A stretch of 64,000 bases of DNA from Rhodococcus sp. OK519 (GCF_003051005.1 NZ_QAOW01000005.1:284271-348270); one strand, 5' to 3'. Shown: positions 26,014 through 34,828, counted from the first letter of the stretch. Translations and numbers: made by a program. Notes: generated by a model from the letters alone, not told the origin.

Positions 26014-27438
26014 ATGGAAGCTGGATGGGGAAGAGGCCGGTTTGCGCGCGGCTCCATGGCGGGCGTGGTGGGGGCGTTGGCCGTGTCTGCGGCGCTCGCG
26101 GCACCCGGAGTGGTGTTCGCCGAACCTGTCGACTCACCTGTCGACTCGCCGGCAAGCTCAGTGGGTTCGCAGACGCCGAACGGTCCGTCGCCTGTTCGGA
26201 CGCCGCGACTCGGGGAGGTGTTGAACGGATTCGTCGTCGGTGCGCTCGACGAGGGATCGCCGGCGTCGCGTCTCGACTCGTTCCGGGCGCTGACCGCACG
26301 CGACCCGTTCTACGGGGAACCGCCGCTGACCGGGGCGGAGAGACCGGGCACCGTCCTGAAGGTCAAGCCGGTCGACGTGATGTTCCTCGGCTACGAACCG
26401 GGCAGGATCGACGCCTACAAGCTGATGTACGTGACCACCGGACTCGACGGGGTCACGCCCGAGATCAGCACCGGCATCGTGATGATCCCGGTCGACGGCA
26501 CACCCGCGTCGGCCAAGAAGGTGGTCAGCTACCAGCAGGCCAACGACAGCGTCGGCGCCTACTGCCACCCGAGCACGCAGTGGACGGGCGGGAACCCACT
26601 CGACGGCTCCGCGTGGTCAGCGCTCGGACCGCTGGCGCTGATGTTCGGCAAGGGCTACGCGGTGGTCATCTCCGACGTCGGCAACGACGGGGACCCTGAT
26701 CCGCACGCCGTCTTCGCCGGAAAGTACGCCGGACATGCGCAACTCGACGCCGTCCGGGCGGCACTGTCGACCCCGAGCACGGGACTGAGCGCGCACGCGC
26801 CCATCTCGTTGTTCGGAATCGCGGGAGGCGGTGTCGGTGCCGGTTTCGCGGCCGAATCGCAGGCGCGTTACGCCCCCGAGTTGAACGTCCGCTCGACCGT
26901 CCTCGAAGGCATGGTGGTCAACCAGCGGAACTTCATGCGCACGGCCGACGGTTCGATAGGTTCCGGCTTCGCCTTCGCCACGCTGCTCGGTCTCGAGCCG
27001 AAGTACCCGGAGATGCGGATCGACGAGAAGTTGAATCCGGTCGGCAGGGCGATCGCGGACGCGTATCGCACACAGTGTCAGACGCCCGCGTACTTCACGA
27101 TGCCGTTCGTTCCACTCGAGACGCTCTTCGCCGGAGGGCGCAGTCCCGCCGACATTCCCGAGTTCCAACCCGTTTACGACGACAACCTTCTCGGGGCCGA
27201 GTCCCCGAAGTCGAAGGTTCTCATCACCTCGTGCGCCAAGGATGACTCTCCGATGTCTCTTGTGCCGGCGAAGGATTCACTGGACCTTGCCGAGAGGTAC
27301 AGGGCCGGGGGTGCCGACGTGACCTACGCGCCGAGTGACTGCAGCATGGTGCGGATGCTCACCGACCTCTACGGGTGGGGCACCGACCTGTTCGGGATGC
27401 AGACCATCGACTGGATCGAACAGAGCTTCACCGAATGA
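26014..27438 (+). CDS. Secreted LIP-family lipase-like protein lacking the catalytic Ser
   Basis: 474-residue exported protein with a signal peptide (about residues 1-36, ending VVFAEP). The fold is that of the LIP/secretory lipase family (Candida antarctica lipase A type): VMFLGYEPGRIDAYKLMYVTTGLDGVTPEISTG, SYQQANDSVGAYCHPS, GKGYAVVISDVGNDGDPD. The expected nucleophile elbow GxSxG reads GIAGGG with Ala270 instead of Ser. A probable acid survives in SCAKDDSPMSLVPAKD, but the His region reads APSDCSMVRML with no His. It is therefore probably not a lipase; a binding or scaffolding role is possible. ATG 26014 follows GGGGAGCGAC. A short strongly initiated ORF follows 37 nt later. Confidence 0.8.
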   Translation: MEAGWGRGRFARGSMAGVVGALAVSAALAAPGVVFAEPVDSPVDSPASSVGSQTPNGPSPVRTPRLGEVLNGFVVGALDEGSPASRLDSFRALTARDPFYGEPPLTGAERPGTVLKVKPVDVMFLGYEPGRIDAYKLMYVTTGLDGVTPEISTGIVMIPVDGTPASAKKVVSYQQANDSVGAYCHPSTQWTGGNPLDGSAWSALGPLALMFGKGYAVVISDVGNDGDPDPHAVFAGKYAGHAQLDAVRAALSTPSTGLSAHAPISLFGIAGGGVGAGFAAESQARYAPELNVRSTVLEGMVVNQRNFMRTADGSIGSGFAFATLLGLEPKYPEMRIDEKLNPVGRAIADAYRTQCQTPAYFTMPFVPLETLFAGGRSPADIPEFQPVYDDNLLGAESPKSKVLITSCAKDDSPMSLVPAKDSLDLAERYRAGGADVTYAPSDCSMVRMLTDLYGWGTDLFGMQTIDWIEQSFTE

Positions 27439-27475
27439 GCCGCGTGCGACCCAGAACAGGGAGGAGGTGACCGAC

Positions 27476-27568
27476 ATGGTCGATGCCATGCTCACCGGGA
27501 GCAACTACATGTTGTCTCTGGGGCCCGTTGCATTTCTCGAAGCCTTCGGACGGATCTTCGGCTCCTGA
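27476..27568 (+). CDS. Putative 30-residue hydrophobic peptide
   Basis: A short frame, MVDAMLTGSNYMLSLGPVAF followed by LEAFGRIFGS, begins 37 nt after the lipase-like gene. It is preceded by one of the strongest ribosome-binding sites in the window, GGGAGGAGG (27459-27467). An in-frame GTG at 27467 would add three residues but overlaps that site. The peptide is amphipathic to hydrophobic with little charge, so membrane association or partner binding is plausible. It ends 12 nt before a perfect terminator hairpin, so it is the last unit of the transcript. No family is recognised; coding status is inferred from the ribosome-binding site and position. Confidence 0.5.
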   Translation: MVDAMLTGSNYMLSLGPVAFLEAFGRIFGS

Positions 27569-27580
27569 CATCCGGCGAAG

Positions 27581-27619
27581 ACGAGAAGAGCGCACCCCGC
27601 CGGGGCGCGCTCTTCTCGT
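27581..27619. terminator. Bidirectional intrinsic terminator
   Basis: A 13-bp perfect stem, ACGAGAAGAGCGC (27581-27593) with its complement at 27607-27619, has an inner CCCC/GGGG pairing in the loop. It separates the convergent lipase-like transcript and fadB. Confidence 0.85.
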
Positions 27620-27630
27620 GACCGGTCGGG

Positions 27631-29736
27631 CTAGACGCTCGCGACGCCCTCGGCCAGGAACGTCTTGCCGTTCACGGCCTCCGACGTGCCGGTGCGGTCC
27701 AGGTACGGCGTGATGCCGCCGTTCCAGAATCCGAATCCGCCGCCCAGGATCAGGCACAGATCGATGTCCTCGGGAGCGGCGACGACGCCCTCCTCGAGCA
27801 TGATCCGGATCTCCTCGGCGAAGGCGCGACGGGTGCGCTCGAGCACCTCCTCGGACGTCGACGGATTGTCGCCCTGCTGCCACAGCGCCGCGACCTCAGG
27901 GTCGACGACCTGGCCCTTGTCGGTCCAGGACCAGACCCCGGGCTTGCGGGCCTCGACGATCGCCTCGAGGCCCGGGGACGGCTTGAACCGCTCCGGGTAG
28001 GCGGCGTTGAGGGTCTCGCCGGTGTGCAGCGCGATGGCCGGTCCGACGAGCGCGAGCAGTGTGAACGGCGTCATCGGCATGCCGAGTTCGGCGATCGCGT
28101 TGTCGGCGACGTCGAACGGGGTGCCCTCGTCGACCGCGTTCATGACCTCGCCCAGCGCGCGGATGAGTAGACGGTTGAACACGAAGCCCGGCAGATCGGC
28201 GGAGCCGACGGCCGACTTCCGGAGAGCCTTCGCGGTGGCGAATGCCGTTGCGAGCGTGGCGTCGTCGGTCTGCCCGCCCTTGATGACCTCGAGCAGTGGC
28301 AGCACCGCGACCGGGTTGAAGAAGTGGAAGCCCACCACCCGCTCGGGATGCTTCAGGTCCGCCGCCATCTCGGTGATCGACAAAGACGACGTGTTGGTTG
28401 CCAGAACCGTCTCGGGTGAGATGTGCTCCTCGAGTTCGGCGAACACCTTCTTCTTGACGTCCATGTTCTCGAAGACGGCCTCGATGACGAAGTCGGTCTT
28501 CGCGAACGCGGCCTTGTCGAGCGAACCGGTGACCAGTGCCTTGAGACGGTTCGCGCCGTCCTGCGACAGCCGGCCCTTGGCGAGCAGCTTGTCGATCTCG
28601 CCGTGGACGTAGCCGACGCCCTTGTCGATGCGCTCCTGGTCGATGTCGGTGAGGATCACCGGCACCTTGAGCTGCTTGACGAACAGCATCGCGAGCTGGC
28701 TGGCCATCAGGCCGGCGCCGACGATGCCGACACCGGTGATCTTGCGCGCCAACGACTTGTCCGGTGCGCCGGCCGGGCGCTTGGCCCGCCTGTTCACCAG
28801 GTCGAACGCGTACAGCCCCGCCCGCAGCTCGTCGGTCATCAGCAGGTCGGCGAGCGCGTCGTCCTCGGCCGCGAAACCGGCGTCGAGGGACTTCGCGTCG
28901 GTGAGGTCCGTGGTGCGGGCCAGCTCGAGCAGTTCGACCGTGCGGACCGCGCCGGGCGCGTTGTTCTTGGTCTTGCCGTCGACGATCGCCTTGGCGCGAG
29001 CGATGGCCTCGTCCCAGCCCTGGCCCCGGTCGATCTCGGGACGCGCCGGAGTGACATCACCCGCGAGGACCTGCGCGGCCCACGCGAGGGACTGCTCGAT
29101 GAAGTCGGCGGAGCCGAGCACGACATCGGCGATGCCGAGCTCGAGCGCCTTCTTCGAGCCGATGACCTTGCCGTTGTTGAGCGGGTTCTCGATCGCGACG
29201 GTGACGGCGTTCGACGGCCCGATCAGGTTGGGCAGCAACTGGGTTCCGCCCCAGCCGGGAACCAGGCCCAGCATCGCCTCGGGCAGACCGAGGGCGCCGA
29301 CGTTGTCGGCGAAGGTGCGGTAGTGGCAGTGAAGGCCCACTTCGAGGCCGCCACCGAGAGCGACGCCGTTCACGAACGCGAACGTCGGTACCTCGGACTC
29401 GCGCAGACGGCGGAACACCTTGTGTCCCAGTCGGCCGAGCTCGAGACCCTGTTCCCTGGTCGAGATGGACGGAACGCCCTTGAGGTCCGCGCCGGCCGCG
29501 AAGATGAACGGCTTGCCGGTGACAGCGATCGCGGCCGGGTTGGCGGCGAAGGCCTCGTCGAGCGCCTGGTCGAACGACAGCAGTCCGCGCGGGCCGAACG
29601 AGTTCGGCTTGGTGTGGTCGAAGCCGTTGTCGAGCGTGATCAGCGCGACCGGACCCTCGATGCCGGGAACCGAGATCAGCTTGGTGTAGGCGTTCGTCAC
29701 GACCTCGTCGGCGAACGCGGTTGAGATATCGGTCAT
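27631..29736 (-). CDS. fadB: Fatty oxidation complex alpha subunit (enoyl-CoA hydratase / 3-hydroxyacyl-CoA dehydrogenase)
   Basis: 701-residue bifunctional enzyme for the second and third steps of beta-oxidation. The N-terminal crotonase domain (about residues 15-220) has the oxyanion-hole segment ITGKPFIFAAGADLKG (read AVTGKPFIFAAGADL) and GGGLEVGLHCHYR. The NAD-binding domain starts near residue 334 (GVGIVGAGLMASQLA; the usual GxMGxGI is here GLMASQL), with HFFNPVAVLPLLEVI carrying the dehydrogenase His, and a duplicated C-terminal 3HCDH domain. Length matches mycobacterial FadB (Rv0860, about 720). The ATG directly abuts the fadA stop (TAAATG without gap), so translation is coupled. A terminator follows. 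Confidence 0.95.
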   Translation of the reverse strand: MTDISTAFADEVVTNAYTKLISVPGIEGPVALITLDNGFDHTKPNSFGPRGLLSFDQALDEAFAANPAAIAVTGKPFIFAAGADLKGVPSISTREQGLELGRLGHKVFRRLRESEVPTFAFVNGVALGGGLEVGLHCHYRTFADNVGALGLPEAMLGLVPGWGGTQLLPNLIGPSNAVTVAIENPLNNGKVIGSKKALELGIADVVLGSADFIEQSLAWAAQVLAGDVTPARPEIDRGQGWDEAIARAKAIVDGKTKNNAPGAVRTVELLELARTTDLTDAKSLDAGFAAEDDALADLLMTDELRAGLYAFDLVNRRAKRPAGAPDKSLARKITGVGIVGAGLMASQLAMLFVKQLKVPVILTDIDQERIDKGVGYVHGEIDKLLAKGRLSQDGANRLKALVTGSLDKAAFAKTDFVIEAVFENMDVKKKVFAELEEHISPETVLATNTSSLSITEMAADLKHPERVVGFHFFNPVAVLPLLEVIKGGQTDDATLATAFATAKALRKSAVGSADLPGFVFNRLLIRALGEVMNAVDEGTPFDVADNAIAELGMPMTPFTLLALVGPAIALHTGETLNAAYPERFKPSPGLEAIVEARKPGVWSWTDKGQVVDPEVAALWQQGDNPSTSEEVLERTRRAFAEEIRIMLEEGVVAAPEDIDLCLILGGGFGFWNGGITPYLDRTGTSEAVNGKTFLAEGVASV

Positions 29737-30963
29737 TTACTCGGCTCCCGCTTCGTAAGCTGCGTAGTCCTTGTGATTCGGGTTCTCCCAGATGACGCTT
29801 CCGCCCATGCCGAGCCCGATGCACATCGTCGTCAGGCCGTAGCGGACGCCGGGGTTCTGTGCGAACTGCCGCGACAGCTGCGTCATCAGGCGCACGCCGG
29901 AAGACGCGAGCGGGTGGCCGCACGCGATGGCGCCGCCCCACTGGTTGACCCGCGGGTCGTCGTCGGCGATGCCGAAGTGCTCGAGGAACGCGAGCACCTG
30001 CACCGCGAATGCCTCGTTGATCTCGAACAGGCCGATGTCCTCGATCTTCAGGCCGGTGCGGGCCAGCAGCTTCTCGGTCGCGGGGACCGGGCCGATGCCC
30101 ATGACGGCCGGATCGACGCCCTGGAACGCGAAGCCGACCATGCGCATGCCGATCGGCAGGCCCAGTTCGGTGGCGGTGTCCTCGCCGGCGAGGAGCGCGG
30201 CGGTGGCGCCGTCGTTGAGGCCCGCCGCGTTACCGGCGGTGATGCGGCCGGCCGGACGGAACGGGGTCTTGAGCTTGGCGAGATCCTCGAGCGTGGTGCC
30301 CGGGCGCGGCGGCTCGTCCTCGGTGGCCAGGCCCCAGCCCGACTCCGAGCGGGTCGCCACCGGTACGAGGGTGTCGGCGATGTAGCCGGCCTTCTTCGCG
30401 GCCTCGTACTTGTTCTGCGAGGTGACGGCGTAGGCGTCGGTGCGCGCCTTGGTGATCGACGGGAACCGGTCGTGCAGGTTCTCGGCGGTGTTGCCCATCA
30501 CCAGCGCGCTCGGGTCGACCAGGCGGTCGGCGAGGAAGCGCGGGTTCGGGTCTGCGCCCTCACCCATCGGGTGGTGGCCCATGTGCTCGACACCGCCGGC
30601 GACGACGATGTCGTACTGGCCGAAGCCGATGCCCGACGCGGTGGTGGTCACGGCGGTCATCGCGCCGGCGCACATGCGGTCGATCGCGAAGCCGGGGACC
30701 GTCTCGGGCAGGCCCGCGAGGATCGCGGACGTGCGGCCGATGGTCAGGCCCTGGTCGCCGGTCTGTGTGGTCGCGGCGATCGCGACCTCGTCGATCCGCG
30801 CGGGATCGAGCTGAGGGTTGCGGCGCAGCAACTCGCGGATGGCCTTGACGACCAGGTCGTCGGCGCGGGTTTCGGCGTACATGCCCTTCGGCCCGGCCTT
30901 GCCGAACGGCGTACGGATGCCGTCGACGAAGACGACGTTTCTGGGATTAGCGGAAGCAGCCAC
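29737..30963 (-). CDS. fadA: Acetyl-CoA acyltransferase (3-ketoacyl-CoA thiolase)
   Basis: 408-residue thiolase catalysing the last step of beta-oxidation in the FadAB complex. The acyl-accepting Cys is in DRMCAGAMTAV (about residue 95), the His/Glu motif is EINEAFAVQVLAF, followed by GGAIACGHPLASSG and the second catalytic Cys in TTMCIGLGMGGSVIW. GTG 30963 follows AGGAGG. It is the first gene of the fadA-fadB operon. The promoter region carries an imperfect inverted repeat, TTACCCGCCAGTAA, about 75 nt upstream, that may bind a TetR-type lipid regulator. Corresponds to Rv0859 by architecture, though the genomic place differs. Confidence 0.95.
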   Translation of the reverse strand: MAASANPRNVVFVDGIRTPFGKAGPKGMYAETRADDLVVKAIRELLRRNPQLDPARIDEVAIAATTQTGDQGLTIGRTSAILAGLPETVPGFAIDRMCAGAMTAVTTTASGIGFGQYDIVVAGGVEHMGHHPMGEGADPNPRFLADRLVDPSALVMGNTAENLHDRFPSITKARTDAYAVTSQNKYEAAKKAGYIADTLVPVATRSESGWGLATEDEPPRPGTTLEDLAKLKTPFRPAGRITAGNAAGLNDGATAALLAGEDTATELGLPIGMRMVGFAFQGVDPAVMGIGPVPATEKLLARTGLKIEDIGLFEINEAFAVQVLAFLEHFGIADDDPRVNQWGGAIACGHPLASSGVRLMTQLSRQFAQNPGVRYGLTTMCIGLGMGGSVIWENPNHKDYAAYEAGAE

Positions 30964-31037
30964 GCTGGATTCCTCCTGGCGGGAACGATGCGGTCACTGC
31001 GGGTGCGATGACCCGGCAAGCACCACTGTAGCGCTAA

Positions 31038-31051
31038 TTACCCGCCAGTAA
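31038..31051. promoter_or_regulatory. Candidate operator upstream of fadA
   Basis: TTACCCGCCAGTAA is an interrupted inverted repeat (TTAC...GTAA, with C/G-rich centre) located about 75 nt before the fadA GTG, in the only gap between fadA and RNase D. Position and shape fit a TetR-family fatty-acid repressor; identity of the regulator is unknown. Confidence 0.4.
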
Positions 31052-31084
31052 CATACGGGGCGTCGAACGGGGCGTAGCCGCAGA

Positions 31085-32323
31085 TCAGGGCTCTGCGCGA
31101 ACGGCATCCACCAGCACCGGCACCGTCAGTTCGCGCTGCCACGGGCGCGCGCCCGCCGCCGCCAGCATGCCGTCGATCGCGGCCGCCACGTCCGCGTCCG
31201 GCAGCACCGGGGGAACCGGCGGCTCCCAGCACACGCGGCGTACGAGATCCGGGCTCAGCAGGTTCTCGACGGGCACGCTGACCCGCTCGCTCAGCTCGGT
31301 GATGCCGGCCTTCGCGGCCGCGAGTCGCGCAGCTGCGTCGGGATCCCGCTTGGCCCAGCGACTCGGCGGCGGCGGGCCCGTGAACGGCTGGTTGACCGGT
31401 GGGAGCTCGTTCTGGGGAAGAGTTCGTGCCCGTTCGAGAGCTGCAAGCCAGATGCGCGACGAGCGGCGCTGGCGCGGGCCGCCGAACACTGGGAGCGCAC
31501 GCAGGGTGTCGATGCTCTTGGGGTCCGCGCTCGCAGCCGTGACGATCGCAGAGTCGGGCAGGATCCGGCTGGGAGAGATGTCGCGCTTGCGGGCGATCTC
31601 GTCGCGGGCGATCCACAGTTCACGAACCGCGGCGAGCTGACGCGGGCTCTTGAGGCTGTGGATCTGCGACGTCCGGCGCCATCGGTCGGGCTTGGGCTGC
31701 GGCGGCCCGGCCAGCCGGACGTGCTCGAACTCCTGTGCGGCCCATTCCGTCTTGTCCTGATCCGCTAGTTCTTTCGCCATGGCGTCGCGGAGTTCGAGGA
31801 GAACCTCCACGTCCAGTGCGGCGTAGTTGAGCCACGCATCCGGAAGAGGTCTGGTGGACCAGTCGGCGGCACCGTGGCCCTTGCGTAGTTCCAGACCCAG
31901 GGTGCGCTCGACGATGGCCGCCAGGCCGACCCGCTCGAACCCGGCGAGGCGTCCTGCCAGTTCGGTGTCGAACAGCGCCGCGGGTTCGAGACCGAGTTCG
32001 GCCAGGCACGGCAGGTCCTGGTCGGCGGAGTGCAGGATCCACTCGAGACCGTTGATCGCGTCGCGGAGCGGTTCGAGGTCGTCGGCGGTGGGGATCGGGT
32101 CGAGGAGGAACGACCCGGCTCCCGCGCGGCGCAGCTGGATGAGGTAGGCGCGCGACGAATAGCGGAACCCGGAGGCCCGCTCGGCGTCGACCGCGAGCGG
32201 CCCCGTTCCTGCAGCGAGTCGTTCGGCGGCGTCGCGGACGCCGGCGGCGGTCTCGATCACCGGCGGCACACCGTCGGCCGGAACCAGGAGTGGCACGGGG
32301 GTGGGCTCGGTGCTGTCTGGCAT
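31085..32323 (-). CDS. rnd: Ribonuclease D / HRDC-domain 3'-5' exonuclease
   Basis: 412-residue DEDD-type exonuclease. Exo I motif LAVDAERASGFRYSSRAYLIQLR (about residues 43-65), Exo II ILHSADQDLPCL (about 96-107) and Exo III WLNYAALDVEVLLELRDAM (about 163-181) are all present; an HRDC domain follows (about 220-300, RQLAAVRELWIARDEIARKRDISPSRILPD). Typical role is trimming of tRNA and other stable RNA 3' ends. ATG 32323 begins PDSTEPTPVPLL after a short Pro-rich head. Syntenic to Rv2681 in M. tuberculosis, where it is next to dxs; here 10.5 kb of accessory genes intervene. Confidence 0.93.
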   Translation of the reverse strand: MPDSTEPTPVPLLVPADGVPPVIETAAGVRDAAERLAAGTGPLAVDAERASGFRYSSRAYLIQLRRAGAGSFLLDPIPTADDLEPLRDAINGLEWILHSADQDLPCLAELGLEPAALFDTELAGRLAGFERVGLAAIVERTLGLELRKGHGAADWSTRPLPDAWLNYAALDVEVLLELRDAMAKELADQDKTEWAAQEFEHVRLAGPPQPKPDRWRRTSQIHSLKSPRQLAAVRELWIARDEIARKRDISPSRILPDSAIVTAASADPKSIDTLRALPVFGGPRQRRSSRIWLAALERARTLPQNELPPVNQPFTGPPPPSRWAKRDPDAAARLAAAKAGITELSERVSVPVENLLSPDLVRRVCWEPPVPPVLPDADVAAAIDGMLAAAGARPWQRELTVPVLVDAVRAEP

Positions 32324-32515
32324 AGGGGAAAACTCTACGTGGCCAGGGATGGATTCCACGTCGCCGGACGCGTGTCCGGCCGGAATTCGCTGAAAAGTTG
32401 GACATGTGACCAAGAACACGGTCGAGGCATGATTGTGCCGGTAGCCGCACACGTCGGGTCGTCGGGTGCTTCGGAGGGAATGCCGGAATGCCACGCGGCG
32501 CCGGGAATCATGAGG

Positions 32516-32529
32516 TAGAACGAGTTCTA
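32516..32529. promoter_or_regulatory. KstR-like operator (site 1)
   Basis: TAGAACGAGTTCTA is a perfect palindrome with 6-bp arms and a 2-nt spacer. It fits the KstR consensus TnnAACnnGTTnnA. It lies about 65 nt before the ATG of the alpha/beta hydrolase gene at 32594, a suitable repressor position. Confidence 0.7.
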
Positions 32530-32593
32530 GTTTTGCCGGTCTCGTTCGTGGGTGGTGCCCACCGGGCGGGAATACGAATCGAGAGGCAGTTCG

Positions 32594-33445
32594 ATGGTCA
32601 ACCTTGCGGCCGCAGTTGCTCCCGTCGGCGAGGTACCGATCGGTGCGATGATCGACCTACCGGGTCGGGGAAGCACCTACGTGATCGACACCGGTGCAAC
32701 CTTGCGCAACTCGGACAAGCCGACGCTCGTGCTGCTGCACGCGCTCGCGTGTACCGGGACGCTGACGTGGTACCCGGCGATCGCCAAGCTCGCCGAGAAG
32801 TCTCGTGTCGTGGTGCTCGACCAGCGGTGGCACGGTCGAGGCATCCGATCGGACCGGTTCACCCTCGAGGACTGCGCCGACGACGTCGCGGCTCTGGCCG
32901 AGGTGCTCGGCCTGGACCGGATCGTTCCGGTCGGCTATTCGATGGGCTCGCTCGTGTCGCAGCTGGCGTGGAAGCGACACCGAGATCTGGTTGCCGGCCT
33001 GGTGCTCTGCGCGGGGGCCGCGCACTTCAAACGCAATTCCCGCGAGCGCATGGCCCTCGAGTCGCTCAGCCTCGGGCTGGGGGCGCTCAAACCGCGTCCC
33101 GGGCCGGTGCCGGCGGGCGGGCCGCGGATCGGGGGCGACCGTGTCTGGGCGTACTCCCAGTTCCGGGAGACGAGTTACGGTGCGATCGGTCGGGCGACCG
33201 CCGAGATCGGCAAGTTCGACTCCACCGCCTGGGTGGGGGACATCGACGTCCCGACCGCGGTCGTGGTGCCCACCAAGGATCTGATCATCCCGCCGCGGCG
33301 CCAACGCTGGCTTGCTCGCCAGATCGCCGGCGCCGCAACGTACGAGGTGGACTGCGGTCATTCGTCGTGCGTCATGAACGCGGGCCCGTTCACCGAGGGG
33401 CTACTGGCTGCTTCTTCTTCGGTGCTTGCGCGCGTGCGCTCGTGA
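32594..33445 (+). CDS. Alpha/beta hydrolase preceded by KstR-like site
   Basis: 283-residue hydrolase without signal peptide. The oxyanion region is VLLHALACTGTLTWYPAIAKL, the nucleophile elbow PVGYSMGSLVSQL (GxSxG, Ser near residue 119), the acid is probably in VVVPTKDLIIPPRRQ, and the His is in YEVDCGHSSCVMNAG, so the triad appears intact. ATG 32594 has GAGAGG 7 nt upstream. Its last 56 nt overlap the 3' end of the convergent wax-ester synthase gene. The KstR-like palindrome suggests induction by sterol metabolites and a role in lipid ester or steroid intermediate hydrolysis; this is inference. Confidence 0.87.
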   Translation: MVNLAAAVAPVGEVPIGAMIDLPGRGSTYVIDTGATLRNSDKPTLVLLHALACTGTLTWYPAIAKLAEKSRVVVLDQRWHGRGIRSDRFTLEDCADDVAALAEVLGLDRIVPVGYSMGSLVSQLAWKRHRDLVAGLVLCAGAAHFKRNSRERMALESLSLGLGALKPRPGPVPAGGPRIGGDRVWAYSQFRETSYGAIGRATAEIGKFDSTAWVGDIDVPTAVVVPTKDLIIPPRRQRWLARQIAGAATYEVDCGHSSCVMNAGPFTEGLLAASSSVLARVRS

Positions 33446-34817
33446 CGAGTTCGGCGAGGGCCTCGGGGAAGGCGTCGGCCAGGTCCCACAGGTGAGGAGC
33501 GAGCTCCTTGCACGAGACCAGGCCCACGTCGAGCCGGCCCTCGAGCGACATCACCGTGACGTTGAGTCCGGCGCCGTGGAAGACCGGGCCCAGCGGATAC
33601 ATCTGCTTGATGTGTGCGCCCAGGAAGTACAGCGGCATCGGCGGGCCCGGCACGTTCGAGACGACGAGGTTGTGTACCACGGGGTGGCGCTCGGCGAGCT
33701 TGAGCTTGGCGTAGACGCGCATCGCGCTGCCGAACGTGGCCGGCGCCGCGAACTGGGCCCAATCCTGCAGCAGGGTCGCGCCCAGGGCCTCGTTGTGGTG
33801 GTCCTTGTTGATCGCGTTGTGCTCGGCGATGAAGTGCAGGCGCTCGATCGGATCCGCGATGTCCGTCCCGAGCTGGGTGAACATGACCGAGATCTGGTTG
33901 GTGCCGGGCCGATCCGACTTGTCGTGCACCGAGACGGGCACGGTCGCGACCAATGAGCTGTCGGGCAGTTCGTTGCGGTCCTCGAGATACTTGCGGAGCG
34001 CTCCGGCGCACAGCGTCAGCACGACGTCGTTGACCTTGACCCCGAAGGTGTTCTTCACGAGCTTGACGTCGTCGAGGCTCAGTTCGCTGTAGGCAATCGT
34101 CCGGCGGCCGGTGATCGCCCCGTTGAAGGACGTGCGCGGCGCGGAGAACGGGGTCGGCATCGCCTCGCCCTTGCGGGCCCGGCCGATCCAGTTGGGGAGC
34201 AGTGAGATGCTGTCCGGGAGCAGCTTGGCCATCTTGAGCGGGCGGGACGCGAACGACAGCAGGCCACCCACCGCGATATCGAGGGTGCTCGCGCGACCCG
34301 CACCCTCGGGGAGCTTGTCGAAATCCGGCCGGGGGGCGTCGGGTTCGAGACCGCACAGCTGCGACATGAGGTTGGAGCCGGTCACGCCGTCGACGTTGGC
34401 GTGATGCATCTTCGACATGACGGCGACGGAGCCGTCTTCGAGGCCTTCGATGACGAACATCTCCCACAGCGGGCGGGAGCGATCCATGGGCTGACTCGCG
34501 ATCGAGCTGCACAGCTCGGAGAGCTCGTCCCGGCCGCCGGGGGCGGGCACGGCGATCCGGTGGAAGTGCCGATCGATGTCGAAGTCGGTGTCGTCGACCC
34601 ACACGGGATGGTCGAGGTTGAAGCGGCTGTCCGCGAGGCGCCGCTTGAAGCTGGGCATCGCTTTCACGCGAATCGCGAGTTCGTCGCGCAGTTTCGCGAA
34701 AGAATAACCACCCGGGATCGTGGACCCGTCCAGGATGATCAGGCCGCATACGTGGAGCATCTGCGTCGGGGTTTCGAGGTAGAGGAAGCTGGCATCCATT
34801 CCACTGAGTCTCTCCAT
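33390..34817 (-). CDS. Wax ester synthase / diacylglycerol acyltransferase (WS/DGAT)
   Basis: 475-residue acyltransferase making triacylglycerol or wax esters from acyl-CoA. The catalytic motif HHxxxDG is present as MHHANVDGV (His138, His139, Asp143). The second conserved region NDVVLTLCAGALRKYL and the PLW motif (DRSRPLWEMFVIEGL) are also seen, as is SNVPGPPMPLYFLGA. The start MERLSGMDASFLYLETP is the family start. It is divergent from the LipQ-like gene, and a KstR-like site lies 12 nt before its ATG. Rv2484c beside lipQ (Rv2485c) in M. tuberculosis is a similar pair. Products would be stored in lipid inclusions. Confidence 0.93.
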   Translation of the reverse strand: MERLSGMDASFLYLETPTQMLHVCGLIILDGSTIPGGYSFAKLRDELAIRVKAMPSFKRRLADSRFNLDHPVWVDDTDFDIDRHFHRIAVPAPGGRDELSELCSSIASQPMDRSRPLWEMFVIEGLEDGSVAVMSKMHHANVDGVTGSNLMSQLCGLEPDAPRPDFDKLPEGAGRASTLDIAVGGLLSFASRPLKMAKLLPDSISLLPNWIGRARKGEAMPTPFSAPRTSFNGAITGRRTIAYSELSLDDVKLVKNTFGVKVNDVVLTLCAGALRKYLEDRNELPDSSLVATVPVSVHDKSDRPGTNQISVMFTQLGTDIADPIERLHFIAEHNAINKDHHNEALGATLLQDWAQFAAPATFGSAMRVYAKLKLAERHPVVHNLVVSNVPGPPMPLYFLGAHIKQMYPLGPVFHGAGLNVTVMSLEGRLDVGLVSCKELAPHLWDLADAFPEALAELVTSARAQAPKKKQPVAPR

Positions 34818-34828
34818 GCAGCTAACGG

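Noticed and set aside
28423..29724. 433-codon plus-strand frame opposite fadB
   Set aside because: Shadow of the crotonase/dehydrogenase gene; low-complexity Arg/Val/Asp composition.
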